A stretch of DNA of 64,000 nt from Anoplopoma fimbria (taxonomy: Eukaryota > Chordata > Actinopteri > Perciformes > Anoplopomatidae): positions 26,447,734-26,511,733 of the forward strand of contig NC_072467.1 in NCBI RefSeq assembly GCF_027596085.1, written 5' to 3'. A program made the translations under genes and the position numbers. This document shows, one piece after another, positions 36,851 to 48,244 of this stretch (positions are counted from its first letter, which is position 1; the number at the start of each line of letters is the position of its first letter). The notes under the pieces were generated by a model. The model was given only the letters and a program-made list of their open reading frames with translations. It was not told the DNA's origin and did no database searches.

Positions 36851-37133
36851 CAACCAGTTTGAACCTAATCAATAACTGTTCAGGTGCTATGGAAGGGATG
36901 GAAGAGCACCAGTCCCTCCAGTCCTCATATGAGCAGTCTCTTTTACCTTTACCCTCCAGTTGACGATAAAAAGAACCCAAGTGGCGATTCAATCTTTTTA
37001 AAAACTCATTTATTCTCTCTTCTATTGACATCTTGAACAGGAAAACACAGCTTGAACCATTCTGGATGGCTTTTGCAATATTGTTTTTGAGTTTGTGCTT
37101 TGTTTAAAGTGCTTGCTGTTTCTTCGTTTTGTT

Positions 37134-37270
37134 CAGATTCAGATCAGCTTTATTGTCCCATACTGGGAAATTATTTTACCCAGTGCTCCAAACATAAGGA
37201 CACACAAAGTTCAAAGTAAAATCAATATTAACAATAGCATAACATACACAATAACACCATATCATACTCA
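37134..37270 (-). mobile_element. LINE/SINE 3' tail remnant
   Basis: cagatcagctttattgtccc..atactgggaaattattttac. A reversed retrotransposon tail, about 480 bp upstream of the terminal tafa5 exon. Confidence 0.55.
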
Positions 37271-37749
37271 TAATAGAACACATTTGATCGTGTCTTTGTG
37301 GTTGGCTATTTGGCCCGGCCCTCCTCAACTTTGATTGGACGGCTGGGTGAAAAGTAGCAGCGACGAGGGCAGCGTTTTTAACAAAGTTGAACAAAACGCC
37401 AAGCATAAATACGCAGCATTTTGATTGCAAATAATGAAAAAACGAAATACACTGGCCTCGGGGGAAAAAAAGTTACTTTTTACACAAAAACATATGATAT
37501 ACTTATATGACACAATGTAAACTTTTATTTTTTATATATAGTTAAAGATATACAAATTATAGAAATACATGAGACCTTTTGAACGGTTTAAGATGTATAA
37601 TAATGAATAACATTTATTTATAAAAAAAAAATCTAAACAATTATTTTTATATAATAATGCACTGAAACATGACCTCATCAGGCTCATGTATCTGAATGAC
37701 CAGCAGACACTCTGATTGGTTTTGATGGATTATTATTGGTGTCCTCCAG

Positions 37750-37758
37750 GTCTCCTGA
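37750..37758 (+). CDS. tafa5: TAFA5 terminal coding exon (Val-Ser-stop)
   Basis: After an acceptor at 37748-37749 (ggtgtcctccag), the exon reads GTC TCC TGA. Joined in phase 0 to ...KTTT of the previous exon, this gives ...KTTTVS-stop, the known C-terminus of TAFA5. Only nine coding bases lie here; the rest of the exon is 3' UTR. Such a short coding part is easily missed by gene finders. The call rests on the matching phase, the acceptor and the expected Val-Ser ending. Confidence 0.88.
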   Translation, partial: VS

Positions 37759-38390
37759 CAGCGGCGGCGAGGACAGACCGTCTCCAGAGAAAGACTGGTT
37801 CCCATCGCACCATCGCCGCCAAGCTGAACATCCGCCGCCGCCAACGCTGCTGACAAACTAATCACCAGCCACATTCATAGCCGAGGGGCGGGGCGTCGTC
37901 ACTTCCTGCCTCATGCTCTGGCGACCTGTGGACACTGCAGCCTGACATTCTTCTTTCCGGAAAGAAAATGTTCATTTCCAGGACTTTTGAAAAAATGCGG
38001 ATTAATATGACGAGCTGCTGGAAGGATTTGTTTTTGTTTGGAACACAACTCTGATTCGGTTTTTTTACAGACCAAAGATGAACAGAGCCGACAATGAGAC
38101 GTTTTTAAACGCACCACCATATCTATGTAAAGAAATGAACACGTTGTGATATTATACAGTAAGTGACTTAACTGAGAAAAGTAAAAATGTATATGAGTTA
38201 TTGATAAAAAAAAAACATGTATCTGTATGAGGAGAGCTGTTGATGTTTCTGTTTGGAAAACTCAGACGTTCATGTGCTGAACATCAACGTTAGGTGGAGA
38301 AGATGAAAAATCACATCTGCCATTTTTTGGGTGAGAACATAAAACTTTGTGCAAACCTGTAAACATATTAAAAAAGTTAGTCAATCAGAG
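37759..38390 (+). other. tafa5: Probable 3' UTR of tafa5
   Basis: The sequence directly after the TGA is GC-rich at first, with several (cgc/ggc)n clusters, and then turns AT-rich. No AATAAA was seen. The first plausible signal is ATTAAA at 38367-38372, which would place cleavage near 38390, just before a hAT-like repeat fragment begins. The 3' limit is a guess; alternative polyadenylation further downstream is possible. Confidence 0.45.
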
Positions 38391-38394
38391 GTTG

Positions 38395-38680
38395 AAGTAC
38401 GTTTACTCAAGTACAAATTTTAGTACAAATTTTAGGTACTTGTGCTTTTGCTTGAGTATTATACTTCTACTATAATTCATAGGGCGTGTTTTACTTATAC
38501 TCCACTACATTCATTTGACAGCTGTAGTTACTTTGCAAATTAAGATTTTTTCATAAAATATATATGTAAATTTAAAAGTGTAGCTGAAACAATTAGTTGG
38601 TTAATCGATCGACAGTAAATCAACTACATTTATTTTAAACCGTTCTCATTCTCAACTTGTCACATATTGGCGCTGGGTCA
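38395..38680. mobile_element. hAT-like fragment plus 'ttaatcgatcgacag' module
   Basis: gaagtacgtttactcaagta..cttgtgcttttgcttgagta..ccactacattcatttgacag, followed by gctgaaacaattagttggtt..aatcgatcgacagtaaatca. The second part is another common teleost repeat. Both motifs co-occur in 11423-11919 and 59095-60046. Confidence 0.65.
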
Positions 38681-38809
38681 GCGGTAGCCCAGTTAAACTA
38701 TGTAAATCTATAATGCTACACTACGGCCGCAGGAAACACGTAATTAATGTTGTGAATTCGAACAAAAACACAAATGATCCTTTCAAACTGGCTTTCACTA
38801 AATGGCTGA

Positions 38810-39905
38810 AGTTCTATCCAGAACCGTTTTGCTTCTGAAGAACCTTTGTTTTTCAGTAAGAGGTTTTCAAGTTTTTTGGGAGGAGATTAAGAGTTATATT
38901 TAGAACCCTTTTGACCCAAAGAACAATTTTTGGAAGAAGAGTTCTTCAAGGATTGTTGAAAGAACGTCTGTTCAATGGAAATGCCCACAATCCATTCAAC
39001 ACACTACAAATACTGTGGCAGTGAACTATGATTGTTGTGGGTTGTGCTGAACCCAATCCATTAGGGTTCTTACCAAGATAGAACCCTTGGAAAGCTGATT
39101 GTCCATCTGGGTGGATAATAGATGAAACCCTTGACATATAAAAGTTTTATCGGTAGAACCCCCTGCATCAGGTCCTGTAGGGGTTTTTCCAAGATAAAAC
39201 CCTTGGAAAGTAAAAGTTTTCCTTGTAGAACCCCCTGGGTGGATTCTTGATGAAACCCTTGGATTATACATTTTGTATCGGTAAAACCCCCGGGTTGGGT
39301 TGTAAATGAAACCCTTGGAAAATAAAAAGGTTCTTGGTAAAACCCCCTGGGTGGATTCCTAATGAAACCGTTGGAATATAAAAGGGTTCACAGTAGAACC
39401 CCCTGGGCAGGTTCTAGAGAAAACCCTTCAGGTTACGGATCGAAACTTCAGACAGTGTTCTGGACAGAACACCGTAGAAGGATTTTTTGTAAAACCTTTC
39501 ACAGATAGTTCTAGGTATAACTCTTTATGTGGTTTCCAGGTAGAACCTTTTGAAGGGGTTCCAGAACAAAAAAATAATTATCCAATGAGGACAAGTCAAA
39601 TAATCCTAAATGGTTCTAGTTAGAAACTTAAGTATTGGCAACAAAAACACTTGGTTTGGTTACGAAAAGATTGTGGTTGAATAAACCATGTTTCCTAGAA
39701 GGATTGTCTGTAGAACCTCTCATAGTGGGTTCTGGGTGGAACCTTTCACAGGTGGTTCTATGTACAAACCTTTATGCTGGTTTCTCGGTAGAAGCCTCTG
39801 AAAGGGTCTCGAACCAAAAAGTTTCACTAGGAACCAAAAGGGGGTCTCCTATGAAGACAATCCAAAGAACCCTATACAGTTCTAGTGAGTTCTAGTCTTT
39901 ATTTG
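38810..39905. repeat. Degenerate GGTTCT/AGAACC array, about 56-bp period
   Basis: About 1.1 kb dominated by 'gtagaaccccctgggtgg', 'gatgaaacccttgga' and 'ggttct' motifs. The 'aaccccctg' anchors fall near 39152, 39225, 39281, 39338 and 39393, so the period is about 55-57 bp (once 73). Outer parts are more diverged. It is probably an old minisatellite. Chance ORFs repeat the unit. Confidence 0.85.
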
Positions 39906-40045
39906 TAAGACTTTAGGCAACAAAACCAATGGGTTCGGTTTAGGAAGAGTTCAGGGTTTGAGTTAAAATAACTACGTTCACTAGCTCGCTGTCACCTGGG
40001 TGAAAGTCCTGCTCTCGTTTGTCCCACCTATCCATGTCGGCCTTT
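39906..40045 (+). repeat. 'cctgggtgaaagtcctg' family, copy 2
   Basis: gtttaggaagagttcagggt..ttgagttaaaataactacg then cacctgggtgaaagtcctgc and gtcccaccta. Same module order as 43310-43565. Confidence 0.65.
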
Positions 40046-40511
40046 AAACTACGTCATCACACCACCGAAGCATTTTCTCTGAGCGTCCAATAAGGACGCA
40101 GAACGGATAACGTTCCATACAGAAATACTGTATTGATATCAGTGTGCAAAGTTTCAATTTTCATCATAAAAACTGCAGAGTTCTAGTTGATTTCTGTCTC
40201 CTCTCCACCAGACTACATTATGCATTCAGTCAGCTTTTACATTCTCCAGCACCACATGTGGGCAACATGCAGTCAGCACAGTAGGTTTAAATGAAACAGC
40301 AAGCAAACTATGTCACACTAGAAGCAAAGCATCATGTCTGTTTATGGGGAGAGAGAGAAGCATTACATGTATTTTCAAAAGCCTAAAGTTCTATATTTAA
40401 CAATTGTATATGATGTATCTTTGTAGAGAACATTTATTTAACACATCGCTGCTGTGTTTTCTGACTGTATGTCAAACTGTATCCCAGCAGGGACGCAGAG
40501 GAGTTTTTGTA

Positions 40512-40865
40512 CCACTTTCTGATAGGTCACTCTTTATAGAGCTTTTATAAGTTGTAACTAATGGTTTTATTACTTCTTAATGCACAATTAACTATTAATA
40601 CCTACATTTTTGGTTTGCTACGTATTGAAAAAACTGGCAAGGTTACATTTGGATAAATTGCTGCATACATTTCTTCAAATAATCCCTCAAGTCTGCAGCT
40701 TTAAATCTTAATACATTATTAATAAACAGAATGCCAGAGAGCTGATTTAAGGATCTAAGCAGACACATCAAGCTTCATGTTGGAGGAAGGATAAGCATTG
40801 ATAAATAATGAATTAACAATAAAATCATTAGTTACAACATATAAATCTCTTTAATGAGAAAGTGG
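40512..40865. mobile_element. MITE-like element with long imperfect inverted termini
   Basis: The left end, ccactttctgat..ttataagttgtaactaatgg..ttttatta, is matched in reverse by the right end, ..aataaaatcattagttacaa..catataaatctctttaatgagaaagtgg. The first nine bases (CCACTTTCT) match perfectly, then a 12-base offset, then about 22 of 25 matching bases. At 354 bp with no ORF, it is a typical MITE. No target duplication is certain. Confidence 0.75.
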
Positions 40866-42239
40866 AGTTGGGTTTTCTTTAAATTATTGTAGCATAGCAA
40901 ATCCCAGAATGCAGTGTGTCTGTAAGTCATTGCCTTATTTCAGCCTTCATCATCCAGACGAGATGAACTCACCGTCACTATGAACCATGTTTTTCATTAA
41001 ACAGAAAACACAAGTTCCTCTGTGTTTCATCTCTAAGGTTTTCTTCTAATGTCAGATTTTGTTTGCAAGACAAAAAGGAGGTAAGAAGTCTACAACATCA
41101 AGGTGTCTCAACAGTGTTCATGAGACCAACACAATCAGTGTGGTGATCAAGACTTATTGACGAAATAGGCACGTTTCCAACAACTGGTTTGGAGCGAAAA
41201 CTAGGCAGCGTAGTTCCATCAGATTTTAGTGCTTTAGGTCTGCACATTGCTGTAATCCACCAATAAACCAAACAGACTAGAAGAGTTACGAACCAGAAAT
41301 AGAGAAACTCGCCTTTGCCGATTTACGAGACAATAATTGAAAGAGGTCTTCAAGAATTCATTTCAGTTGGGCAAGTTTCAATTTCTTTCTTTGTCAGCTT
41401 GTATTGGCTATGTTTCATGCTGTCCAGAGATGATATAAACATTTGTTTGAGAAGACGCCGTCAGCGTATCATTTCAATCAGGAGAGACTTCAATAAAATT
41501 GAACAATAATTTATTACACATACATAAGAATGACACAAGCCAAGCCGTATAACAGAAGGGCCCAACGCTGAGCTCAGCGAAGCACCACGCCCCCCAATCA
41601 CTTGATAGAGTAATCACAGGGACAGAGTGAATGAGTCTATGAATGAACAGGAGTGTAAAGCTAGTCTTCCTGACTGAACTTTCGCTAACCTTCATTTATG
41701 TGAATTAAATATTTCCTATGTCAGAGCTTTATCTGCAAAGGCGTTTCCATAATCCAAAAATTAATCTCACAATAAAGTTGTTCTGTCTGCTACAAGTGTT
41801 TCTGTAAATTCAAACCTCTTCAGACTTTCATTTCTCCATCTACCTTGGAATTACTGGAAGTACAATACTTTACCATTTCTGTAAAGGAACAATGCAACGT
41901 CCATTTTTTTTCAGGTAAAAACAACATTCTAACATCATAAGCAAACCAGTTAAACTTCACTTCCCAAGTCCCAAAAAATTGAAAGCAGCATTTATCGAGG
42001 TATTGATCATCAACTTCCCAACACAATATTCATATTTCCTTATAATATTAGGCCTATCTGATTTATTTATACTGCCGTTCCTGAGTCTATCTGATAAGCA
42101 AAGCATTATTGAATGGCTGAATGGAGTTGAAGGTCAGTGGAAAGTTGGATGCATGAAGATGAAATCAAACCCAAATTTTGATGCCGTTTATGGTCATTCA
42201 GTAATTACCTCTCTATATGATAGATTTCATTTTTTGTGA

Positions 42240-42520
42240 TGTAATCCGCAAGTCAGTTGTTTGATTTAGATTGCTGTCACCAAAAACGATGGATTTACAG
42301 GAATTGATGCGGCATTCATTCAAGCGCAAATTTGTCTCATTAATATTTTAATAAATTATTCATCAGTGTTCCCTCTCCTACAGTCATGTCAGAGCTGTTT
42401 TAAGAAACTGCTTATGATCACTGCTGCTTCTTCGTATTGAAACCATTCAGCCGGATTTTATTGTAAACAAGCAACTGGAAAACAAATGCTCATCAAGCGT
42501 TTGTTTTAGTATTAAACCAC
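42240..42520. other. Candidate conserved non-coding element
   Basis: tgatgcggcattcattcaag..cgcaaatttgtctcattaat..attttaataaattattcatc, with several ATTA cores, in non-repetitive sequence. Texture only. Confidence 0.35.
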
Positions 42521-42589
42521 ACTTGCTGGTTACCACGGTAACCACTTGTGTCACTACCCAATCTACCAGGTCTGAAGTCTGAAGGTTTA

Positions 42590-42830
42590 CGTCTTTAAGG
42601 AAGTTGAAATGTCAGTTAAAGGGAGAGCAGTAAAAGGAGTTGGAATTGTCAGTTTCTAATGTAAGTGCTCTGTGAATTTGAGACGTCAAAATGTAAATGT
42701 GAAGTGTCAGTCAAAATGCTGAAGACGAGTTGAATTGTCAGTTAAAGTTTGAGTGATACAAGGAGCTGAGGTGTCAGGTTAAATGTAGCTGATTAAGTGG
42801 AGGAGCTGGATGAGGTCGAAGGGTCATGTG
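42590..42830. repeat. Weak degenerate repeat 'gaattgtcagttaaag'
   Basis: gttgaaatgtcagttaaagg, gttggaattgtcagtttcta, gttgaattgtcagttaaagt and gctgaggtgtcaggttaaat recur at irregular 50-90-bp spacing. It may be an old tandem array. Confidence 0.5.
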
Positions 42831-43309
42831 CTGTGAGTACAACTATCCAGTGAAATTATACAAGGTGGGGGATGTAGGGGCAGAAAATCTGTTCACATGA
42901 AAGTGCTGAATGTAGTCAAAGTGAAGCAAGCTGCTATGAAATGTTTAAGGAAAACTGCTGCCTGTTACCCCTGTGACTTGTTGACCTGCGTTACAAAGTA
43001 TTTATTCACGCCTGAAACACATGAAATTTTGTGATAGAAGAAGCTGGAAGTGTCAAAGTTGTGTCAAGTTAAACTGAAGTTACAGAATAAGTGTAGGTGT
43101 AAATGTCATACGATTGCAGCTACCCTTTGAACTTAAATATAAGATCTAGTGATAGCTTTGAAGTAAAAAAAATCAAAGCCATTCCCAGAAAAAAATGTGT
43201 CATTGTAAAATTCTGCAAACCACGGGATATGTTGCCTGTCAATGTTGCTGAACCCAATCAAAAATGTATACTTCTTTTTCAGCCTTGCGTGCAGAAATAC
43301 AAAATGACA

Positions 43310-43565
43310 TCAGGAAACAATTTGCTAGGTAACGGAAACAAAATGACATGGTTAAAGTTAGAAAATAAATCATGGTTTGCGTTAAAAATAATAAAAAAAA
43401 CGTTACAACTGAGCATTACAACCATTACTATAGTAAATAGATAAAAAAAAACTGCCCTTAGCTCTTTCCTGCGCAAAAAAACATCAACATTGACCTTTGG
43501 GACTTAAACAGCTTCCTCCTGGGTGAAGGTCCTGTGTATGTTTGACCCATCCACCTGCTCTTAGT
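43310..43565 (+). repeat. 'cctgggtgaaagtcctg' family, copy 3
   Basis: ggaaacaaaatgacatggtt..aaagttagaaaataaatcat..ggtttgcgttaaaaataata leads to acagcttcctcctgggtgaa..ggtcctgtgtatgtttgacc. It is the longest copy in the window. Confidence 0.65.
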
Positions 43566-44617
43566 CGAATATATTGCATATAATATTCATAATATCACGT
43601 TTCAATTAACGGTCACTCTATATACTACAGGACTGGCTCCGACCGAATGCAATAAAGCTCCATATTCATCTTTTTCTTGGTTTGCAGAAACATAAAATGC
43701 CACATTTTTTCAAGGCAACTTGGCAAAAAAATCTGCTAATTTAAAGATTTAACCTTGAGATAATGTCAAGACATGGTTTGTTATCCTCATATAATGAGAT
43801 CATTATTTGATATTCAAACATCATTATCAAGTCACAAAAAAAATCATCACTCATTAACAGTGTACAGGGGGTTTACCGTGGATGTACATCATGTAGATCA
43901 GGTGTTTTTCCAGATGATCATCCTCAGACTGACAGGTGTTACTGACTCATTCGTCTCTTTGTCAAACTGAAGCCTTCAGACGTTTTCCTGCTGAATCCAG
44001 CTGAATGTATCCGTTTTCAGACCTCAGATGAACTAAAAATACTGAGCAGAATGTAGGCTGAGCTCTCTGAGGCTTCACTGCTCTTACATTATCCTTTTTT
44101 ATTTATTAACTTTATATCCTGGCCTACTTCTCTCCCTCAGCACTATTAGCCCACTTTTTACACTCAGAACTGGAAATCGTCAGAAAACTGCTCCTCTGGA
44201 TCAGTGAGAGCCGACAAGAAGTCATTGCTGTGGCTTTAAGGTTCATTTTACTTGATCAACCAACTGTGTCATTTCTTTTATATGGATCATATGATTCCAA
44301 ATGTCCGGAGTTCACTGCTCCTGCCAAATCCACAGAATTCTGCAGAATTCAAGAGGGTATGCTTAGATTGCAGACTACCTCAGACCTTAATTTACAGCAA
44401 TATGGATATGACATTATAAAACAAAGTAGTAATAATCAAGACCAAACAATCAGTCTATAGGATTTAATTTAAACATTTGGCAATACTTCATGGTAATAGA
44501 GTCTTTAGTCTTAAAAATGCTGGTATTGTACGTTTCTGGAAACCACAGATACATTGAATGTCAACATTTTTGCATTCGGTTGGAGGAGGTTACACAGTAT
44601 AGCTCTATGTTGAATTG

Positions 44618-44912
44618 TAACGTTACGTTGTTGCGTTACGTTGTTGCGTTACGTTGTTGCGTTACGTTGTTGCGTTACGTTGTTGCGTTACGTTGTTGCG
44701 TTACGTTGTTGCGTTGTTGTTGTTGCGTTGTTTGTTGCGTTACGTTGTTGCGTTACGTTGTTGCGTTACGTGGTTGCGTTACGTGGTTGCGTTACGTTGT
44801 TGCGTTACGTTGTTGCGTTACGTTGTTGCGTTACGTTGTTGCGTGTTGTATACGTTGTTGCGTTACGTTGTTGCGTTACGTTGTTGCGTTACGTTGTTGC
44901 GTTACGTTGTTG
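44618..44912 (+). repeat. 13-bp CpG-rich minisatellite
   Basis: About 22 tandem copies of 'gttacgttgttgc' with few variants. The 13-bp unit has no stop in any forward frame and is not a multiple of three, so three overlapping ORFs (93-149 codons) arise from one repeat. They are not proteins. Confidence 0.98.
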
Positions 44913-45244
44913 TGTTTGGAGGATCAACAATTTGAGTGAGCCATGTGTCTTTTTCTTTCAGAAACCATCAAGGGACAACTAAGAATTAGTTGATTTAACT
45001 GTAAGTTGATCCACTCACAGTTGATCCACTAAATTAATTAGTTGTTTAACGCATTAATTAAGGACATATCACTGTGAGGAGTGATACAAATCTGTTCATA
45101 TGAGTGGTTCTTGAATGAGGCAAATTGACTTTAAGCTAGAGTGGGTAAGGTATTTTAGAAACAAATGTTATTGTTAGATTTGTTGAAAATCATCGTACAT
45201 CCCGACAGCAGTCAATAAATCAAATTCTATGTAAAAAAAAGTTA

Positions 45245-45515
45245 CGAACATCTTAAATTATTGGACCTCCGTCCCGAGTTTGGCCCTCAGGTGATTTACA
45301 GCACAGCATTAACAGCACTCGGTATTTGTCTCCATTCTTCGGCTTTAGCAGGTCCCTTAATTCTGCTGCCGACGCTGTTAAAAACTATAGACTTAAGTTT
45401 ATGAATCTCCAAAAGCTGTACTTAAATATAGAACATATAGGGCAGGAAGCTCAGCCCAATTCCCATGAAAGCATCATTGAAGTCATGTTTGCGGTTATCT
45501 GTAGTTAGGGGCGTT
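45245..45515. other. Candidate conserved non-coding element
   Basis: ggacctccgtcccgagtttg..cctcaggtgatttacagcac..agcattaacagcactcgg..ggcaggaagctcagcccaat..tcccatgaaagcatcattga. A dense, repeat-free block of balanced composition, among the better candidates here. A 60-codon ORF is not supported. Confidence 0.4.
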
Positions 45516-45740
45516 TGCTGAATCTGAAGTGGCAAACTAAAAAGTAAAACAAACCAAAATGTTCTTGCATTAGGTCTGTTATATGGTGTTAATCACAATA
45601 TGATGAAATGTAAGAGCAACACTACCCCCACCCGTCATCATGGCTGCAGGGAGTTGAGCTGATGTCAGCCAGTCGTCAGGCTCCATTTGACATCACTAAC
45701 TGCCTGAATCCATTAACACTTTCTATTACACCTATGCACG

Positions 45741-45845
<105 letters not shown>

Positions 45846-46231
45846 GAACTATAGAAATGCTCAGCAGATGAAATGATAATAACTTTTTCGACCCGTTTTT
45901 TAGCAACGTCATCGCGTTCTGACTTCTGTGCGACTGTATCAGGAGATACCACAGAGGCGGTTTTGAGTACTTTGCCAGGTGTTTATATTTCTGTGGACAG
46001 ATTTTGTCACTGTGATGGAGTCACAACCGTGTAACATGCAGTCACAAAACTGTAGAGATGTGTCGTTCAGATCAAAATGAGTTTGAAGCTTGGTGTGGTC
46101 CGAGCAATGGCCCCCTCACTTTGAGGTGCCGGCCTGGCCGGTGTAGTCCAATTACAAGATGTTCTGTATTTTAATTTGTTGGTTTTTTTTACATTATCTT
46201 CCTCCGTCAAAAGAAATTTAGATCAACGCCA

Positions 46232-46263
46232 AAAGAAATCCCAACATTTGCTGGGATTTCTTT
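46232..46263. other. Perfect 12-bp inverted repeat, 8-base loop
   Basis: AAAGAAATCCCA, loop acatttgc, TGGGATTTCTTT. No longer terminal repeats around it, so it is not obviously a MITE end. Confidence 0.85.
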
Positions 46264-46379
46264 CACCCCTGAAGGCAAATTATATGGCCATTTTTTTATA
46301 CCTGATAATTATGATGTAACCACTTTTAGTTTGCTGTTATTATGATTTATAGAAATAATGAAACGCCAATAAAACACCA

Positions 46380-46645
46380 AGTTGTAATGACCCAGAATCC
46401 TCCTTTCCCCTTGAGTGTGCGCTGTAATGAATAAAGATTGTTCTGTGCTGTCACTTTACACTTTGAGTTTTATGGAACGAGATTTCACAAACACATTAGA
46501 GTTGTTTTTCATCTGGAGCCTCGCAGTCCTGATGTAAACTCTGTGAATGTTAAACCAGACCTGGCAACGCACAGCAGAGCTCTATTAAACCCCGACAGCC
46601 CCACTGACACGATGCCATTAAAATGTGACCCGTGTTGTTAGAGTT
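46380..46645. other. Candidate conserved non-coding element
   Basis: gtgtgcgctgtaatgaataa..agattgttctgtgctgtcac..ggagcctcgcagtcctgatg..cacgatgccattaaaatgtg. Unique-looking and bounded on the right by (GT)n. Texture only. Confidence 0.35.

Positions 46646-46650
<5 letters not shown>

Positions 46651-46738
<88 letters not shown>
46651..46738 (+). repeat. (GT)n microsatellite
   Basis: About 44 GT units, 0.8 kb after the previous one. Confidence 0.99.
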
Positions 46739-46740
<2 letters not shown>

Positions 46741-46829
46741 TCACATTTGTAGTCCTGCAGTGTTCCTCAGTGTGGGAACTCAGCTCAGCTCTGTCAGAGA
46801 AAAACAAAGTGAAGACTCTTAATCTGAAA

Positions 46830-47110
46830 ATCTGGATGGATGAGAGCTGCTCCACCCTTTTGGTCCAGACTGAATTATCTCAACAACTTTTGGATGGATT
46901 GTAATTGAAAACATGAATTTTGTACAGATATTCATGTTTCCCAGAGAATGAAGCCTTATGAATTTGGTCATCGCTGACTTTTTCTTCTTGTAAAACCATG
47001 TGGTTCATGGTGGTTTGAGTGTTTTTAGAGAATATATATCAACAACTGTTGGATGGATGTTATGACATTTGGTTCATACATTCACATTGCCCTAAGTATA
47101 AATTGTATAT
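46830..47110 (+). repeat. Dispersed repeat, 'caacaacttttggatggatt' family
   Basis: tggtccagactgaattatct..caacaacttttggatggatt..tgtacagatattcatgtttc is followed by a second related unit (caacaactgttggatggatg..ttcatacattcacattgccc). Related to 13045-13170. Common teleost repeat from memory. Confidence 0.75.
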
Positions 47111-47429
47111 ATATTTTTTTAAATAAATGAAAAATAACAAAGCCAGGAGACAAACTTTGTAAGTTTGTAAGTTTGCAAAAAAAAGTCACAAACTAAAAAG
47201 AATCAAAGCACAGAAAAATAGTGGGGTTATTTGGCAAGAACACAGATCGCTTCACTTTTCAAGCTTGGATCAACCTCGACCTCATCCAATTACTCAATAC
47301 TTTAATCAATGCTTTGCTATTTGATTTAGCAATAAAGAAATACTCATGTTTTTATCCCAGAATCACCATAATATCATTAGCATGCAAACTTTGAAGAGAC
47401 ATTACTGTGAATTGGTTACCTTGCACGGC

Positions 47430-47905
47430 AGCTGGATTCACGCAATGTCACGAGATCCCACGAGGTTTGCGGGATCACATTTTACACTGAAATCCATCTT
47501 GTCAGGCTTCAAGTAATGCGTTTCTGTCAGGCAAGCCAGAGCATCGACCGATCAGCATCCTATGAGGAGCTACTGGCAGCTACAAGTGCGTCTTAAGTGT
47601 GTGTTTGTGTGTGTGTGAGTGAGTCGACATGGAGAGGCGACTGTTCTAAACAACAATAGCGGCTCCCAAAGACGTTGGCGTAGCTGCAATAGCATCAGTT
47701 ATATCAGAACTGGCAAGTATTACTTCATCGAAAGAAGAGCAAAGAACAAAACTGAACATTTTCTCTAAATGGATTCTCCCGACTTGCTTTGGTAAAAGTT
47801 TGATTCACAGATGGTTCATCAAATCACCTGCCAGGTATTTATTTAAAGGAGCATGCCCTATTCCAGTTCCCATTGACGGCTTCTTAGATGGTTCTGTGTA
47901 ACAAA
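47430..47905 (+). pseudogene. Decayed RecQ-like helicase fragment of a mobile element
   Basis: An open frame from about 47653 reads ..VISELASITSSKEEQRTKLN then ..WILPTCFGKSLIHRW, ending at a TAA near 47900. A same-frame ATG at 47629 is cut off by a stop at 47647. 'LLPTGFGKSLIYQ' is the Walker A region of RecQ-like helicases encoded by repeated teleost elements, as I remember them. Here the key G is C (TCFGKS), about five residues before it are missing, and the rest of the helicase is absent. The 5' part (cacgagatcccacgaggttt) also resembles that element. It is a dead fragment. Confidence 0.6.
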
Positions 47906-48244
47906 CCATCTGGAGGGACAGGGTAGTGAATCGTGCCTATTCAGAATAAAACACAATGGACAGATGCAAGGATATCGCCATGTTCAAAAGAGGGTTTTTT
48001 TTCTTGGGGATTTATTACTTTATAATCTCAGAGAATAATCCGTTTTTCTCAGGAATTCAGAATATTATCCAGAAAACTAGAAAAGTACAAGTCCATTTAT
48101 CATTTACCAATCCTAATACGCTGTTGTAAAATAAAAAATTGTCCACAGCTTAAATTTCTAACTAAATACCTTCAAAACATATAACCCCTCAGCCTCAGTT
48201 TAGGTGGTAACATAGAAAGAGTAAACCTGCTGTCGATAACTCAG

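Larger units (their letters stand above)
27340..37749 (+). other. tafa5: tafa5 last intron (10,410 bp)
   Basis: A gtgaga...cag intron with phase 0 boundaries. It contains a LINE tail, a 29-bp minisatellite interrupted by a LINE fragment (30-31.2 kb), candidate conserved blocks at 29.75 and 32.8 kb, a dispersed repeat at 33.3 kb, an inverted copy of the hAT-like repeat at 34.3 kb and a TTAA-type MITE end at 36.49 kb. I see nothing assignable in 27450-28670, 31200-32540 or 34560-35570. 28999-29030 is a poly(T) run and 29140-29225 is an A-rich (AAT)n-like tract. Confidence 0.88.

Noticed and set aside
44490..44982. Three overlapping forward ORFs (93-149 codons)
   Set aside because: One 13-bp repeat read in three frames; no independent coding signal.
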